A DNA stretch of 64,000 nucleotides from Natronomonas sp. CBA1123 (GCF_009741925.1 NZ_WPCC01000005.1:1-64000), one strand, 5' to 3'. Positions 47,617-56,646 are shown, counted from the stretch's first letter. The notes: generated by a model from the letters alone, not told the origin. Made by a program: numbers and translations.

Positions 47617-48276
47617 CTATCGCCCTTTTCGCAGTCTGGTTCCGGTTCCCTCGGGCAGTCCCACCTCTCCGACGGCTTCGACGACGCGTTCGATGTCGTA
47701 GTCGACGCACCGTTGGTCGACGGTCAGCGAATCGAGGTCGACGACTGCGTAGGCGGCACGGGGGTCGCCGTCCCGCGGTTGGCCGACGCTTCCGGGGTTC
47801 ATCACGACGCCTTCGTCGTAGGATTCGTGGGCCTGGACGTGGGTGTGGCCCATCACGAGGACGTCCTCCTCGTCGAGCAACTCGGGGGAGAACAGCGCCG
47901 GGTACGTGTAGCGGTTCGGGTCCTCAGGGTGGCCGTGGACGAGTTTCAGACGGCCCTCGAAGCACGTCCGCTCGGTCGGTAGCTCGCGGAGCCACTCGAG
48001 TCGGCTCTCGTCCAGTTCCTCGCGAGCGTAGCGAGCGCCGGCGTCAGCCATGCCGTTGCCCCCGAAGCCGGTTCCCGTGGCGACGGCGCGGTCGTGGTTC
48101 CCCATAATCGTCGGCACGCTCCGTTCGCGAAGCGCGTCGATACAGTCGCCGGGCCAGGGGTTGTAGCCGACCACGTCGCCGGCACAGACGACGGCGTCGA
48201 CTGGAGGCATATCATCGAGTACGGCCCGTAGTGCGACCCGGTTGGCGTGGATGTCGGAGAGTACCCCCACTCGCAT
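47617..48276 (-). CDS. Metallophosphoesterase (YfcE-like)
   Basis: A 219-residue calcineurin-like phosphoesterase with the dimetal motifs in order: DIHANRVAL (DxH), GDVVGYNPWP (GDxxxY), GNHDRAV (GNHD), HGHPED and GHTHVQAHE (GHxH). It is cytosolic. Relatives hydrolyse phosphodiesters or nucleotides; the physiological substrate is unknown. It is divergent from the sensor kinase gene, with a 170-nt intergenic region containing a strong stem-loop. Confidence 0.93.
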   Translation of the reverse strand: MRVGVLSDIHANRVALRAVLDDMPPVDAVVCAGDVVGYNPWPGDCIDALRERSVPTIMGNHDRAVATGTGFGGNGMADAGARYAREELDESRLEWLRELPTERTCFEGRLKLVHGHPEDPNRYTYPALFSPELLDEEDVLVMGHTHVQAHESYDEGVVMNPGSVGQPRDGDPRAAYAVVDLDSLTVDQRCVDYDIERVVEAVGEVGLPEGTGTRLRKGR

Positions 48277-48305
48277 CGATTCGTTCTGGGACCGCAGTCC
48301 CGTAA

Positions 48306-48336
48306 GGCCTGTCGGTCAGCGTTGCTCCGACAGGCC
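48306..48336. other. Perfect 10-bp stem-loop in a divergent promoter region
   Basis: GGCCTGTCGG pairs exactly with CCGACAGGCC around an 11-nt loop. It lies about 30 nt upstream of the phosphoesterase start and 110 nt before the kinase. The palindrome CACGAAATATCGTG at 48344-48357 follows it. Either could be an operator. Confidence 0.5.
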
Positions 48337-48446
48337 AGTTCGACACGAAATATCGTGACATTGTTTGTGTCTTTTGCCCTATACCTACGGTAGTTTTTAA
48401 CTTTACGCAGATTAGACAGACATACAGACACCAAAATCAGAATCAG

Positions 48447-49529
48447 ATGAACGAAGCACAACAAGATAGCCACGGAACTGACGAGGAGACCTTCGACATC
48501 GAGGAATCGGACGGATTGCGGCACCTCTTGGGTCACATTCAGGACGCCGTCGTGGCGTTCGAACTCGTCGACGAGGAACCGATTATCCGGAGCGTCAACG
48601 CGTCGTTTCTCGAGTTGTTCGGCTACGACCGTGACACCGTCCTCGACGCCCCGCTCAACGAACACATCGTCCCCGAGTGGCGTACCGAGGAGGCTGCGAC
48701 GCTCGACGAGCGGACCGCTTCGGGCGAAATCAACTATCAGCGCGTCCAGCGACGGACCACGGACGGGCTCCGGGAATTCCTCTACCGCGGCATCCCCTAC
48801 AGCGACGGGACGACCCGAATCGACGGTTTCGCGGTCTACACCGACCTCACCGATATCAATCAGAAGGAACGGCAGTTACAGGTGTTGAGCCGCGTCCTCC
48901 GACACAACTTACGGACCGAGGCGAACATCATCGACGGGAACGCCGAACGGCTGTTGGAAATCCTCGACGCCGACGACAAGGGAGCCGTTCGGACGGCGAC
49001 GATAATCAACGACCGCGCCGAGCGATTGCTCGGACTGGCCAGCGACGCCGCCCGAATCAACGACGTGTTGCAGTCCCCACAAGCGGAGACAGCAACGCTG
49101 GACTGCGTGCCGGTCGTTCGGGCCGCAATCGAGGGCGTCCAAACGACCGCCCCGAACGCAGCGATTACCGTCGACGTACCCGACTCGAGAACCGTCTCGG
49201 CGACCGGACGCCTCCAACTCGCCGTCGAGAACGTCGTCGAGAACGCCATCGAACACAACCCCAGCGACGACCCCCGCGTCCACGTCAGCATCGACGACGT
49301 CGACGGCGGCCGCTGGGTCGACATCCTCGTCGAGGACGACGCGCCGCTCATCCCGCCGATGGAGCGAAACGTCGTCACCGGCAGCGCCGACATCACGCCG
49401 AAACACCACGGCAGTGGCCTCGGGTTGTGGCTCGTCAAATGGATAGTCGACCGTTCCGGCGGCGAGCTCGCTTTCGAGGAGAGCGACCTCGGCGGCAACC
49501 GCGTTCGGATTCGCCTCCAGCAGGCCTGA
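48447..49529 (+). CDS. PAS-domain sensor histidine kinase
   Basis: A 360-residue soluble kinase with no membrane segment. Residues about 25-140 form a PAS domain (LGHIQDAVVAFELVDEEPII, FLELFGYDRDTVLDAPLNEH). The phosphoacceptor region is VLSRVLRHNLRTEANIIDG and the ATPase has the N box AVENVVENAIEHNP and GSGLGLWLVKWIVDRSGG. The G1 box is degenerate (EDDAPLIPPMER instead of DNGPGIP-like), a feature to test for activity. No response regulator is adjacent, as is common in Halobacteria. Confidence 0.9.
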   Translation: MNEAQQDSHGTDEETFDIEESDGLRHLLGHIQDAVVAFELVDEEPIIRSVNASFLELFGYDRDTVLDAPLNEHIVPEWRTEEAATLDERTASGEINYQRVQRRTTDGLREFLYRGIPYSDGTTRIDGFAVYTDLTDINQKERQLQVLSRVLRHNLRTEANIIDGNAERLLEILDADDKGAVRTATIINDRAERLLGLASDAARINDVLQSPQAETATLDCVPVVRAAIEGVQTTAPNAAITVDVPDSRTVSATGRLQLAVENVVENAIEHNPSDDPRVHVSIDDVDGGRWVDILVEDDAPLIPPMERNVVTGSADITPKHHGSGLGLWLVKWIVDRSGGELAFEESDLGGNRVRIRLQQA

Positions 49530-49541
49530 GACGAGCGAACG

Positions 49542-50120
49542 CTACTCGCCGTTGTAGAAGCCCGTCTCGAAGCCGTCGTCGGTTCGTGCGACCGCGGCGG
49601 CACACACCGGATGTTCGAAGTCGAACTCGTACAGTTCCTGCGCCATCGTGTCGGCGTCGGTCGACTCGAAGTCGGCGGCCTCCGGTCGGTCCTTCTCGTA
49701 GGTGGCGACGAGCGTCGGTTCCTCGACTGCCTCGACGAGAACGGCGTCCCGTCGGACGATGCCGATGTAGCTCTCCTCGCCGACGACACCCGCGATACGC
49801 GGGGTGTCGTAGTCGTCTTTCTCGTAGTCCAGTGCGAGCAGCGACTCGACGAGTGCGTCGCGGGCGGGGTAGCCCAACTGGAGTTTCTCGACGATGGGGT
49901 CGACCTGCGTCCCGTTACCGATGACGGCCTGTTCGCCGTCCTCGGTGGTTCTCAGGCAGTTATAGGAGATGTAGGGGTTGTCCGTCTCCGGAGCGTCCGG
50001 CGTCGGGGCGACGGTGAGCGCGCCCTCGCGTTCGATGACGCGGCGGTTCGGGAACGACCGCGAGGAGACGCGGTAGGCGGCTCGGTCCGGTGCGACGACG
50101 ATGAAACGACCGACGTACAT
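49542..50120 (-). CDS. purO: Archaeal IMP cyclohydrolase PurO
   Basis: A 192-residue enzyme of the archaeal purine pathway, closing FAICAR to IMP in place of the bacterial PurH C-terminal activity. It starts [20 protein letters not shown] with [13 protein letters not shown] next, followed by [19 protein letters not shown] and [15 protein letters not shown]. Length is typical. It is convergent with the sensor kinase and divergent from the HNH gene. Confidence 0.96.
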   Translation of the reverse strand: MYVGRFIVVAPDRAAYRVSSRSFPNRRVIEREGALTVAPTPDAPETDNPYISYNCLRTTEDGEQAVIGNGTQVDPIVEKLQLGYPARDALVESLLALDYEKDDYDTPRIAGVVGEESYIGIVRRDAVLVEAVEEPTLVATYEKDRPEAADFESTDADTMAQELYEFDFEHPVCAAAVARTDDGFETGFYNGE

Positions 50121-50238
50121 ACCCGTCTCTGCCCCCGGCGACAGTATGTCGGTGTCGGTTCGGGGTCGAGGTGAAGGGTGGGAGTTTCAGTTCCGCCTCA
50201 TGGTCGTCTTTTTATTTTATCGGGAGTGAAGCCGGCGT

Positions 50239-51063
50239 ATGTCGACACCGAAGCCCGCCTGCATCGACGCGCTTCGGGAGGCTGCCGACCGCCTCGGCGA
50301 ATCACCGACGAAAGCCCAGTACGAAGCACTCGGGCTTACACCCGCCTCTGGAACGATTATCCGGCAGTTGGGTGGCTGGAACGAGGCGAAGAGGGCCGCC
50401 GAACTGGAGACGTATCGCTCGACCGGTTCGAAGGCCGAACCGAAACCCGACGACGTGGATTTACCGGAGGAGAAACAGTGGGTGGAACTCTCCGTCGACC
50501 AGCGATGGCATTACCGAAACCGCGAGTGGAACGCAGAGCGGAGTCGTCGGCGACGGACCCGTCTCAGAGCGTGGGTCAACGAACGGAAACGCACACGAGG
50601 GTGTCGATACTGTGGACGCAACAATCCCGCACAGCTGGATTTCCACCACCGTGACAGCGATGAAAAGGGGATGGCCATCGGCGAGATGGTCACGTACGGC
50701 TACGGAACGGACTCGCTCCGTGAAGAGATGAAGAAGTGCGACGTGCTTTGTGCAAACTGTCACCGGAGGGCCCACCACGAACCGACAAAAGGCCACCGTA
50801 GACGGTGGGTCTACGAGCAGAAGCGAACGTCGGATGGCTGTTCTCGATGCTCCGAGGCCGACCCACGGTGTCTCGAATTCCATCACGTACAGGGGCAAAA
50901 ACGGGCGACAGTCGCCCGACTGCTCGCCAACGGACAGTCCATAGAAACCATCGAAGCGGAAATCGAAAAATGTGAGATATTGTGTGCGAATTGCCATCGC
51001 CAACACCATCACGAACCGCCGACCCCGGCGGACTGCTCGCCGGAACACGACAATCATAAATAG
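50239..51063 (+). CDS. Double-HNH endonuclease-like protein with homing-endonuclease-associated repeat
   Basis: A 274-residue basic-and-acidic protein. Residues about 8-52 form a homing-endonuclease-associated repeat (DALREAADRLGESPTKAQYE, GGWNEAKRAAE), followed by an Arg-rich linker (RSRRRRTRLRAWVNERKR). Two HNH units follow: C122/C125, H136/H137 and CANCHRR at 171-177; then C201/C204, H215/H216 and CANCHRQ at 249-255. Such proteins are typically nicking or cutting enzymes of selfish or phage origin. It lies 27 nt before tRNA-Gln; TTTTATTTTATCGG upstream is a strong TATA region. Confidence 0.85.
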   Translation: MSTPKPACIDALREAADRLGESPTKAQYEALGLTPASGTIIRQLGGWNEAKRAAELETYRSTGSKAEPKPDDVDLPEEKQWVELSVDQRWHYRNREWNAERSRRRRTRLRAWVNERKRTRGCRYCGRNNPAQLDFHHRDSDEKGMAIGEMVTYGYGTDSLREEMKKCDVLCANCHRRAHHEPTKGHRRRWVYEQKRTSDGCSRCSEADPRCLEFHHVQGQKRATVARLLANGQSIETIEAEIEKCEILCANCHRQHHHEPPTPADCSPEHDNHK

Positions 51064-51090
51064 ACCCACGGCTTGCATTCGTATGCGCAC

Positions 51091-51163
51091 AGTCCCATGG
51101 TGTAGTGGCCAATCACGAGGGCTTCTGGGGCCCTAAACCGCAGTTCGAATCTGCGTGGGACTA
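51091..51163 (+). tRNA. tRNA-Gln (CTG)
   Basis: A 73-nt tRNA: acceptor AGTCCCA pairs with TGGGACT, discriminator A, T-arm CGCAG-TTCGAAT-CTGCG, and anticodon stem AGGGC/GCCCT around TTCTGGG, anticodon CTG. CCA is not encoded. It is convergent with the sugar dehydrogenase gene that starts its 3' end at 51197. Confidence 0.93.
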
Positions 51164-51196
51164 CTTCTTCGGACGCTCCGTTTCGAGCGTCGCTTT

Positions 51197-52540
51197 TCAC
51201 TCCGCGGCCACGAGCCGGTGGACCGCACCACCCTCCGACCCCAGCCCGAGAACGTACACCTCGCCGTCGCCGTCCCGACCGAACGAGAGGATTCGCTGGA
51301 GGCGCTCGTCACCGTCACCGGCGAGAGAAATCGCCCGCGTCGGCCACGTCCAGCCCTCGTCGGGACGGGTCGCGACGAACAGCCGGCCGTTGGCCTGTAA
51401 GTCGCCGAAGACGTAGGCACCGCCGAGTCCCTCGACGGCCGACCCGCGGTAGACGTAGCCGCCGATGACTGAGATGCCGCCGACCGCCGCATCCGAGTGT
51501 GGATACTCGACGATGGGGTCGACGAGCGGTTCGCCACCGCGAACGTCCGGTGGTGTCTCGGTGGGACAGTCCTCGGCTTCGTAGCAGTGGGCGCCCTCGC
51601 GGACGTTCCAGCCGTAGTTGCCGCCCGCTGTGACGAGATTGATTTCCTCATAGCGGCTCTGTCCCACGTCACCGGCGAAGAGGTCCGCGCCGTCGAAGGA
51701 CATCCGATAGGGGTTGCGCAGCCCCCACGCGAACTGTTCGTCGAGCCCCTCGCGGCCGACCAGCGGGTTGTCCTCGGGGATTCCGTAGTCGCCGCGCTCG
51801 CCGGTGTCGACGTCGAGACGGAGGATACTCCCCAGTAGGTTCTCCGTTACGTCCTGTCCGTTGCCGCCGGCGACACCGTCGTACCAGTCGGCGACGTGGC
51901 CCCGGCCCTGGTCGCCGCCGGCACCGCCGTCGCCGACGGCGACGTAGAGGTAGCCGTCGGGGCCGAAGGCGAGGTCGCCGGCGTTGTGGTTGCCCTGCGG
52001 CTGGGGAATTTCGAGGACGGTCCGTTCGGAATCGACACGGACGCTGCGGCCGTCCTCGCGCACCTCGAACTCGGCGAGGACGAAGGTGTGGCTGTAATTC
52101 GATGGCGTCCCCTCCCGCCGTGGGGAGCTGTAGCGGACGAACAGCCGGCGGTTCTCGGCGAAGTCGGGATGCAGTTCGATGCCGAGGAGTCCCTTCTCGC
52201 CGCCGAAGTCGACGGTCTCCCGGAGGTCGAGGAGCGGTTCCGACCGGAGTCCCCCGCTCTCGTGGACGTGGACGATTCCCTGCTGTTCGGCGATGTAGCG
52301 GCGGTCGGCCTCGGGCGAAAACCGAATATCGAGCGGGGCGTCGAGCCCCGAAACGAGCGTTTCGAGCGCGAACGACTCGGGGAGGGCGGCGTCGGGCGTT
52401 CCGGCGTCCGACCCCGGCGAGTCCGTACCGTCGTCGGAGGGCGTGCCGTCGCCGTCGGATGCACTACATCCGGCGACGCTCGCGCCGAAGGTGGTCGCTG
52501 CAGCGCCGAGAAAGCGCCGTCGGGTCGGACCGTGAGCCAT
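51197..52540 (-). CDS. PQQ-dependent sugar dehydrogenase family lipoprotein
   Basis: A 447-residue Tat-exported lipoprotein starting at ATG 52540: twin-arginine RRRFLGAAATTFGASVAG with lipobox Cys, and an acidic Ser/Gly linker. The six-bladed propeller follows (LVSGLDAPLDIRFSPEADRR, ELHPDFAENRRLFVRYSS, HNAGDLAFGPDGYLYVAVGD, NPYRMSFDGADLFAGDVG), the soluble glucose/aldose-sorbosone dehydrogenase family. Residues expected for PQQ and calcium binding lie in HNAGDL and GDGGAGGDQG. Whether PQQ is made by this organism is not shown here. Confidence 0.93.
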   Translation of the reverse strand: MAHGPTRRRFLGAAATTFGASVAGCSASDGDGTPSDDGTDSPGSDAGTPDAALPESFALETLVSGLDAPLDIRFSPEADRRYIAEQQGIVHVHESGGLRSEPLLDLRETVDFGGEKGLLGIELHPDFAENRRLFVRYSSPRREGTPSNYSHTFVLAEFEVREDGRSVRVDSERTVLEIPQPQGNHNAGDLAFGPDGYLYVAVGDGGAGGDQGRGHVADWYDGVAGGNGQDVTENLLGSILRLDVDTGERGDYGIPEDNPLVGREGLDEQFAWGLRNPYRMSFDGADLFAGDVGQSRYEEINLVTAGGNYGWNVREGAHCYEAEDCPTETPPDVRGGEPLVDPIVEYPHSDAAVGGISVIGGYVYRGSAVEGLGGAYVFGDLQANGRLFVATRPDEGWTWPTRAISLAGDGDERLQRILSFGRDGDGEVYVLGLGSEGGAVHRLVAAE

Positions 52541-52584
52541 ACTCACAGTGTCGACCACCGACGTATGAATCGTTCGGCGCGGCG

Positions 52585-53442
52585 TCAGCTACTCGCGTTC
52601 GTGGTCGTCGTCAGCCGGTAGTCCGGGGGTGGCAATTCGGGCGTCTCGATGCCCCGCTCCGCGAAGGCTTCGAGGCTCCGTTCGGTCACGTCGGAGGCGA
52701 AGGGGAACTCGTCTCTGAGGTCGTCGACGTATGCTTTGCCGCGAATCCGTCGATAGTAGGTCTCGTCGTTAACCAACACGGTGACGGGGTAGTCGTCGTC
52801 GACGTACACGTACGGAGAGGTGACGATGGCCTCCTCGACGATGGCTTTCGCCCGGTCGATGTCGGCGCTGGGGGCGACGCTCAGTTCGGTGACGACCATC
52901 ATGTGTGGGCTGCCGGCGTTGGCGTTGCCGACGTTGTCGGTGAACAGCCGGTCGTTTGGGACGACGACGGCGGTGTCGTCGGGCGTCCGCAACGTGGTCG
53001 ACCGCAGGCCGATACGTGTCACCTCGCCGTAGTCGTCACCGATAGACACCTTATCGCCGACCTGAAACGGCTTCTCGAAGACGATGAACAGGCCGCCGAA
53101 CAGCCCCGCGACGACGTCACGGAGTCCGAACCCGAGTGCGGCGCCGAACAGCCCCGAGGCCGCTAGCAGTTGCGTCGAGTTCAACTCCAGGAGAGGGACG
53201 ACGACGACGTAGACCGCTAGGACGTAGACGAGGAGTCGCACTACCGGGATGAACATCTTGATAGTGATGCGTCGGTTCGGACTGCGTTCGGCAGTCGCCG
53301 ACAGCAGGAACGTCAGAATCCGGGCGAAGACGTAGGCGGCGGCGAACACCAACACCGCATCGAAGATTGTGGCGATGCCGATGACGTTGGCGAGTTGCTC
53401 CGGTGCGGCCGTCGCCGAGGCGTCGGACTGCAGCGGAATCAT
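52585..53442 (-). CDS. Mechanosensitive channel MscS family protein
   Basis: A 285-residue channel starting at ATG 53442. Three membrane segments lie at about residues 18-42, 58-80 and 84-110; the pore-lining third helix is GLFGAALGFGLRDVVAGLFG. The cytoplasmic beta and alpha/beta domains follow (KPFQVGDKVSIGDDYGEV, RTPDDTAVVVPNDRLFTDN). Such channels release solutes on hypo-osmotic shock. Its start overlaps the upstream ATPase-like gene by 4 nt (ATGA), so they are translated together. Confidence 0.95.
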   Translation of the reverse strand: MIPLQSDASATAAPEQLANVIGIATIFDAVLVFAAAYVFARILTFLLSATAERSPNRRITIKMFIPVVRLLVYVLAVYVVVVPLLELNSTQLLAASGLFGAALGFGLRDVVAGLFGGLFIVFEKPFQVGDKVSIGDDYGEVTRIGLRSTTLRTPDDTAVVVPNDRLFTDNVGNANAGSPHMMVVTELSVAPSADIDRAKAIVEEAIVTSPYVYVDDDYPVTVLVNDETYYRRIRGKAYVDDLRDEFPFASDVTERSLEAFAERGIETPELPPPDYRLTTTTNASS

Positions 53443-54419
53443 AACACACCCCACCGTTCGGTCACGGCGACGGCCGCCGGAACGCCCGCCGGTTGGAGTC
53501 GAACCGTTCCGTCTTCGCTCGTCACGACGCCCGCCCGGGCGAACTGCCCGAGGAGTCGCGGCGTCCGCGGGCCGATTCGGTCGGCCAGCGTCGCCCGGTC
53601 GACCCACTCCGTCGAGAGGAGGATGCGGAGACAGAACGCCGCCTCGCGGTTGAGGTCCGCATCGAGGTCCAGTGTTTCGATGTCCGTCGGGCGGACGTCA
53701 CCATCGACACAGTGTTTCCAGATGGCGAGCGCCACCCCCGGGTTCCCGTCGGAGACGGTCGCGAGTCGCTCGAACGTCGCCGTCTTGGGGTCGAGGTCCT
53801 CGGTTCGGCGGGCCACCATCGCTTTACGGTCCAACGCCGGAAGGGGAACCGACACCGTGCGGTCGGCCACCGTCACCTCGTGTCGGCGAACGGTGAACGG
53901 ACTCTCGTCGGTCTCGTCCCGCCGGAACGTCGGCCGCTCGGTCGCGTTCGCCTCGACGAAGGTGGCCACCTCCTCGCCGGAGAGCCCGTTGATTTCGACG
54001 TGGGTCGGGATGACGGTCCCGACGTTACGGACCGCGTCGAGGTACGACCACGCGAATCGGTTCCATCCGGTGACGACCGTCGTCTCGGTTTCGGCGAGCG
54101 AATCGAGGAACTGCGACAGCGGCCGGAAGCCACCGACAGTGCGAGTGTAGAGGTGGTGACACCCCTCGACGACGGTCGGCCCGCCGGCGAGGGCGTCGAC
54201 GGCATCGGCTGCACTCGTATCGGCGTCGAAGCGGACGTGACGGGCGTCGAGGCGGTCGGCGGCACGCGCCAGCACGGTCTCCCGCCCGCCGAATGGACTG
54301 CCGATGACCGCGAGTGGTCCCGGTGTCCGGCCATCGACGACCCGGCTGAAGGTCTCCTCGTCGTCACCGAGCAGCGCCGAAAGGCCGACACCCCCATCGT
54401 CGAGTTGGGTCGTCGTCAT
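53439..54419 (-). CDS. Degenerate AAA/STAND-like ATPase coupled to MscS
   Basis: A 326-residue soluble protein with the layout of an AAA/Orc or STAND ATPase: a P-loop-like segment VIGSPFGGRETVLARAADRL where the Lys-Ser/Thr of Walker A is replaced by Arg-Glu, a following strand VRFDADTS, a Walker-B-position segment PTVVEGCHHLYTR, a sensor strand TTVVTGWNRFAWSYLDAV, and a C-terminal winged-helix-like region (WVDRATLADRIG, LLGQFARAGVVTSEDGTVRL). Loss of key residues suggests it no longer hydrolyses ATP. Coupled translation with MscS suggests a joint role, unproven. Confidence 0.75.
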   Translation of the reverse strand: MTTTQLDDGGVGLSALLGDDEETFSRVVDGRTPGPLAVIGSPFGGRETVLARAADRLDARHVRFDADTSAADAVDALAGGPTVVEGCHHLYTRTVGGFRPLSQFLDSLAETETTVVTGWNRFAWSYLDAVRNVGTVIPTHVEINGLSGEEVATFVEANATERPTFRRDETDESPFTVRRHEVTVADRTVSVPLPALDRKAMVARRTEDLDPKTATFERLATVSDGNPGVALAIWKHCVDGDVRPTDIETLDLDADLNREAAFCLRILLSTEWVDRATLADRIGPRTPRLLGQFARAGVVTSEDGTVRLQPAGVPAAVAVTERWGVL

Positions 54420-54515
54420 CCAGTTCTCTGCTACCCGTTCACATCCATCGCAGTTATAGCTCGGGGCGCCACGGGAGCCGTACCTTTCAAACCCTTTGCC
54501 CGCACAGAGCCACGC

Positions 54516-56018
54516 ATGTCCGCCTCAGAACTCGCGGCGCAGGTCAGGGAGGCACTCGAAGTCGACAGCGAGGAGTTCGCGTCGCGGGTCGACGAGGAAG
54601 TCGAGGCGCTCCGTGCGGAAATCGACGACGGCACCTTCGACAACCCACAGGCCATCGTGGGGCTGGAATACGAGTTCTACGCCGTCGACGCCGAGACGGA
54701 CGCGCTGATGCGGGTTCCCCGGCGGCTGCTGGAGTACATCGGCTTCGAGAAGGAGTTGGGCCTGCACAACGCCGAGTTGTCGACGGCGCCACAGCCGCTG
54801 TCGAAGTACGGGCTTCGCGCACAGGAAGCGGAGGTCCAGGCGAAACTCGACGCCGCCGAAAACGAAGTGACCCGCGAAGGGATGGCCCTCGTCAGCGACG
54901 GCCTCTGGACGGTGCCGCCGGTCGGCGAGACCGCGACGGGGTATCTCACCGACAGCATCGAGGAGGACGGCATCCGGATGGCGACGAACATGTCGGCGTC
55001 GGTTCGGTACCACGCGATGGCCAACACCGATTACGCCGCCGAACTCCAACTCGACGCGCCACACGTCAGCCTCGAAGCCGATACGGTGATGCCCGAGAGC
55101 CTCATCACCTCGATTCAACCCCACTATCAGGTCGCCCACGCCCACGACCTCCCGGAGAACTTCCGGTATGCGCTTCGAATCGCGGGGCCGCTTTTGGCCG
55201 TCGCCGTCAACTCGCCGTTCTTCCCGCCGGACCTCTACGACGCCGACCCAGAAGCCATCCTCTCGGAGGGATGGATGGAAAACCGGGTGCCGGTGTTCGA
55301 GTCCGTCCTCAACCCCGGCGGCGACCCGAAGGTGACGTTCCCCGAGGACATCGACAGCATCGACGAGACCCTCCAGCGCATCGCCGACGACGAGACGGTC
55401 GTCCCGACGCTTCTGGAGCGCGGCGACCGCTTCGACGACCGCTTCGAGCACTTCCGGCACAAACACGGCAGTTTCTGGCGGTGGGTTCGGCCGGTGTTCG
55501 ACGGCCCGACGAAACAGAGCGCCAACGCGCGCATCGAGTTCCGACCGCTGCCGTGTCAGCCGACCGTTCGGGACACCATCGCGCTGCAGGCGGTGTTCGC
55601 CGGACTGCTGGAGAGCCTCCCGCGCCGCGAACACCCGATTTACAACCAACCGTGGGCCGACGCCCGTGAGAGCTTCTATGCTGCCGTCCGCGATGGTCTC
55701 GACGCCGAGTTACGCTGGATAACGGCCGACGGCACCGAGACGACCGACACCGATGAACTGTACGCCGAACTGTTCGAACTCGCCCGCGACGGCCTCGAGT
55801 TGCGAGGGCTGGACGCCGAGGAGGCCAACCGCTACATCCAGCCGCTCAGAGAGCGCGTCGACCGGCGCGTGACCCCCGCCAGTTGGAAACACGAACACGT
55901 CGCGGAAGCCGTCGGCCGCGGCGAACCGTTCGCACAGGCCGTCTGGGGGATGCAATCGGAGTACATCGATAAACAGGCCGAGACGCTCATCGAGGGGACG
56001 TTCCTCGATTGGCTGTAA
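54516..56018 (+). CDS. Glutamate--cysteine ligase (GCS2)-like protein
   Basis: A 500-residue protein of the GCS2 ATP-grasp-like carboxylate-amine ligase family. Recognisable motifs are GLEYEFYAVDAETDAL (the metal-binding ExE region), HNAELSTAPQPLSKYG, MATNMSASVRYHAMANTDYA, AINSPF-like VAVNSPFFPPDLYDADPEAI, and ANARIEFRPLPCQPT near the C-terminal third. Family members form gamma-glutamyl amides; haloarchaea use gamma-glutamylcysteine as a thiol, so that product is plausible. The start at 54516 is clear; the longer open frame upstream is antisense to the ATPase-like gene. Confidence 0.85.
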   Translation: MSASELAAQVREALEVDSEEFASRVDEEVEALRAEIDDGTFDNPQAIVGLEYEFYAVDAETDALMRVPRRLLEYIGFEKELGLHNAELSTAPQPLSKYGLRAQEAEVQAKLDAAENEVTREGMALVSDGLWTVPPVGETATGYLTDSIEEDGIRMATNMSASVRYHAMANTDYAAELQLDAPHVSLEADTVMPESLITSIQPHYQVAHAHDLPENFRYALRIAGPLLAVAVNSPFFPPDLYDADPEAILSEGWMENRVPVFESVLNPGGDPKVTFPEDIDSIDETLQRIADDETVVPTLLERGDRFDDRFEHFRHKHGSFWRWVRPVFDGPTKQSANARIEFRPLPCQPTVRDTIALQAVFAGLLESLPRREHPIYNQPWADARESFYAAVRDGLDAELRWITADGTETTDTDELYAELFELARDGLELRGLDAEEANRYIQPLRERVDRRVTPASWKHEHVAEAVGRGEPFAQAVWGMQSEYIDKQAETLIEGTFLDWL

Positions 56019-56029
56019 AAAGAACCGCC

Positions 56030-56449
56030 TCAGATTGCCGCTGCGTCGCCGCCGGAACCGCCACTGTACTGATAATCGCCGAAGCCGAGCAGCGGCCAGA
56101 AGATGAACGACAGGATGGCGAGGCCGAGACCGAAGCCGACGCCTTGGCCGAACTGCTTAGCCACGTCGATGCTGATTTTGAACACCGCGATGATGTTCAG
56201 GATGGGGATGAAAAACAGGATGAGCCACCACCACGGGTTGTCGCTCACCTTGACCATCACGTAGACGTTGTAGATGGGAATAATCGCCGCCCACCCCGGT
56301 TCGCCTGCCTTCTCGAACGCCTTCCAGAATCCGGCGATTACCGCCACGATGATGGCGAGATACACGATGAGCCCCACGATACCAGCGAGTCCACCGCCAC
56401 CGCCACCGTTTTGCAACGGAACGAGCAGCTGTGCTATGTTCGGGAACAT
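56030..56449 (-). CDS. DUF5684-type small membrane protein
   Basis: A 139-residue protein starting MFPNIAQLLVPLQNGGGG. It has four membrane segments, in order around GIVGLIVYLAIIVAVIAGF, WAAIIPIYNVYVMVKV, WWLILFFIPILNIIAVF and GLGLAILSFIFWPLLGF. The motif IPIYNVYVMVKVSDNPWWWL is a hallmark of a widespread small-membrane-protein family (DUF5684) also fused to signal peptidases in bacteria. It has its own TTAAGTAATA promoter element about 27 nt upstream. Function unknown. Confidence 0.8.
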   Translation of the reverse strand: MFPNIAQLLVPLQNGGGGGGLAGIVGLIVYLAIIVAVIAGFWKAFEKAGEPGWAAIIPIYNVYVMVKVSDNPWWWLILFFIPILNIIAVFKISIDVAKQFGQGVGFGLGLAILSFIFWPLLGFGDYQYSGGSGGDAAAI

Positions 56450-56646
56450 ACGTCGGCACACATGTCTCGGTTATTACTTAACAGTTTTCCATAGATATAA
56501 CTATACAATCACATATTTGAACGAACACGGCTTGTTGCCACAGTGTCGCTCCTCAAGGCCAGAATCGAGCCAGTTCGTTACTATTCGAAGACCGAACGGA
56601 ACCCGGACAGACCGAAAGAGAACGATGTTCGTGGAATGGTTCGCAG

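Noticed and set aside
51091-51163. tRNA-Pro (GGG)
   Set aside because: The correct seven-base loop is TTCTGGG, placing CTG, the Gln anticodon, at positions 34-36; the AGTCCCA acceptor also fits tRNA-Gln.
53493-54515. A 341-codon upstream extension of the GCS2-like gene
   Set aside because: It runs antisense across the ATPase-like gene; the family's N-terminus matches the ATG at 54516.
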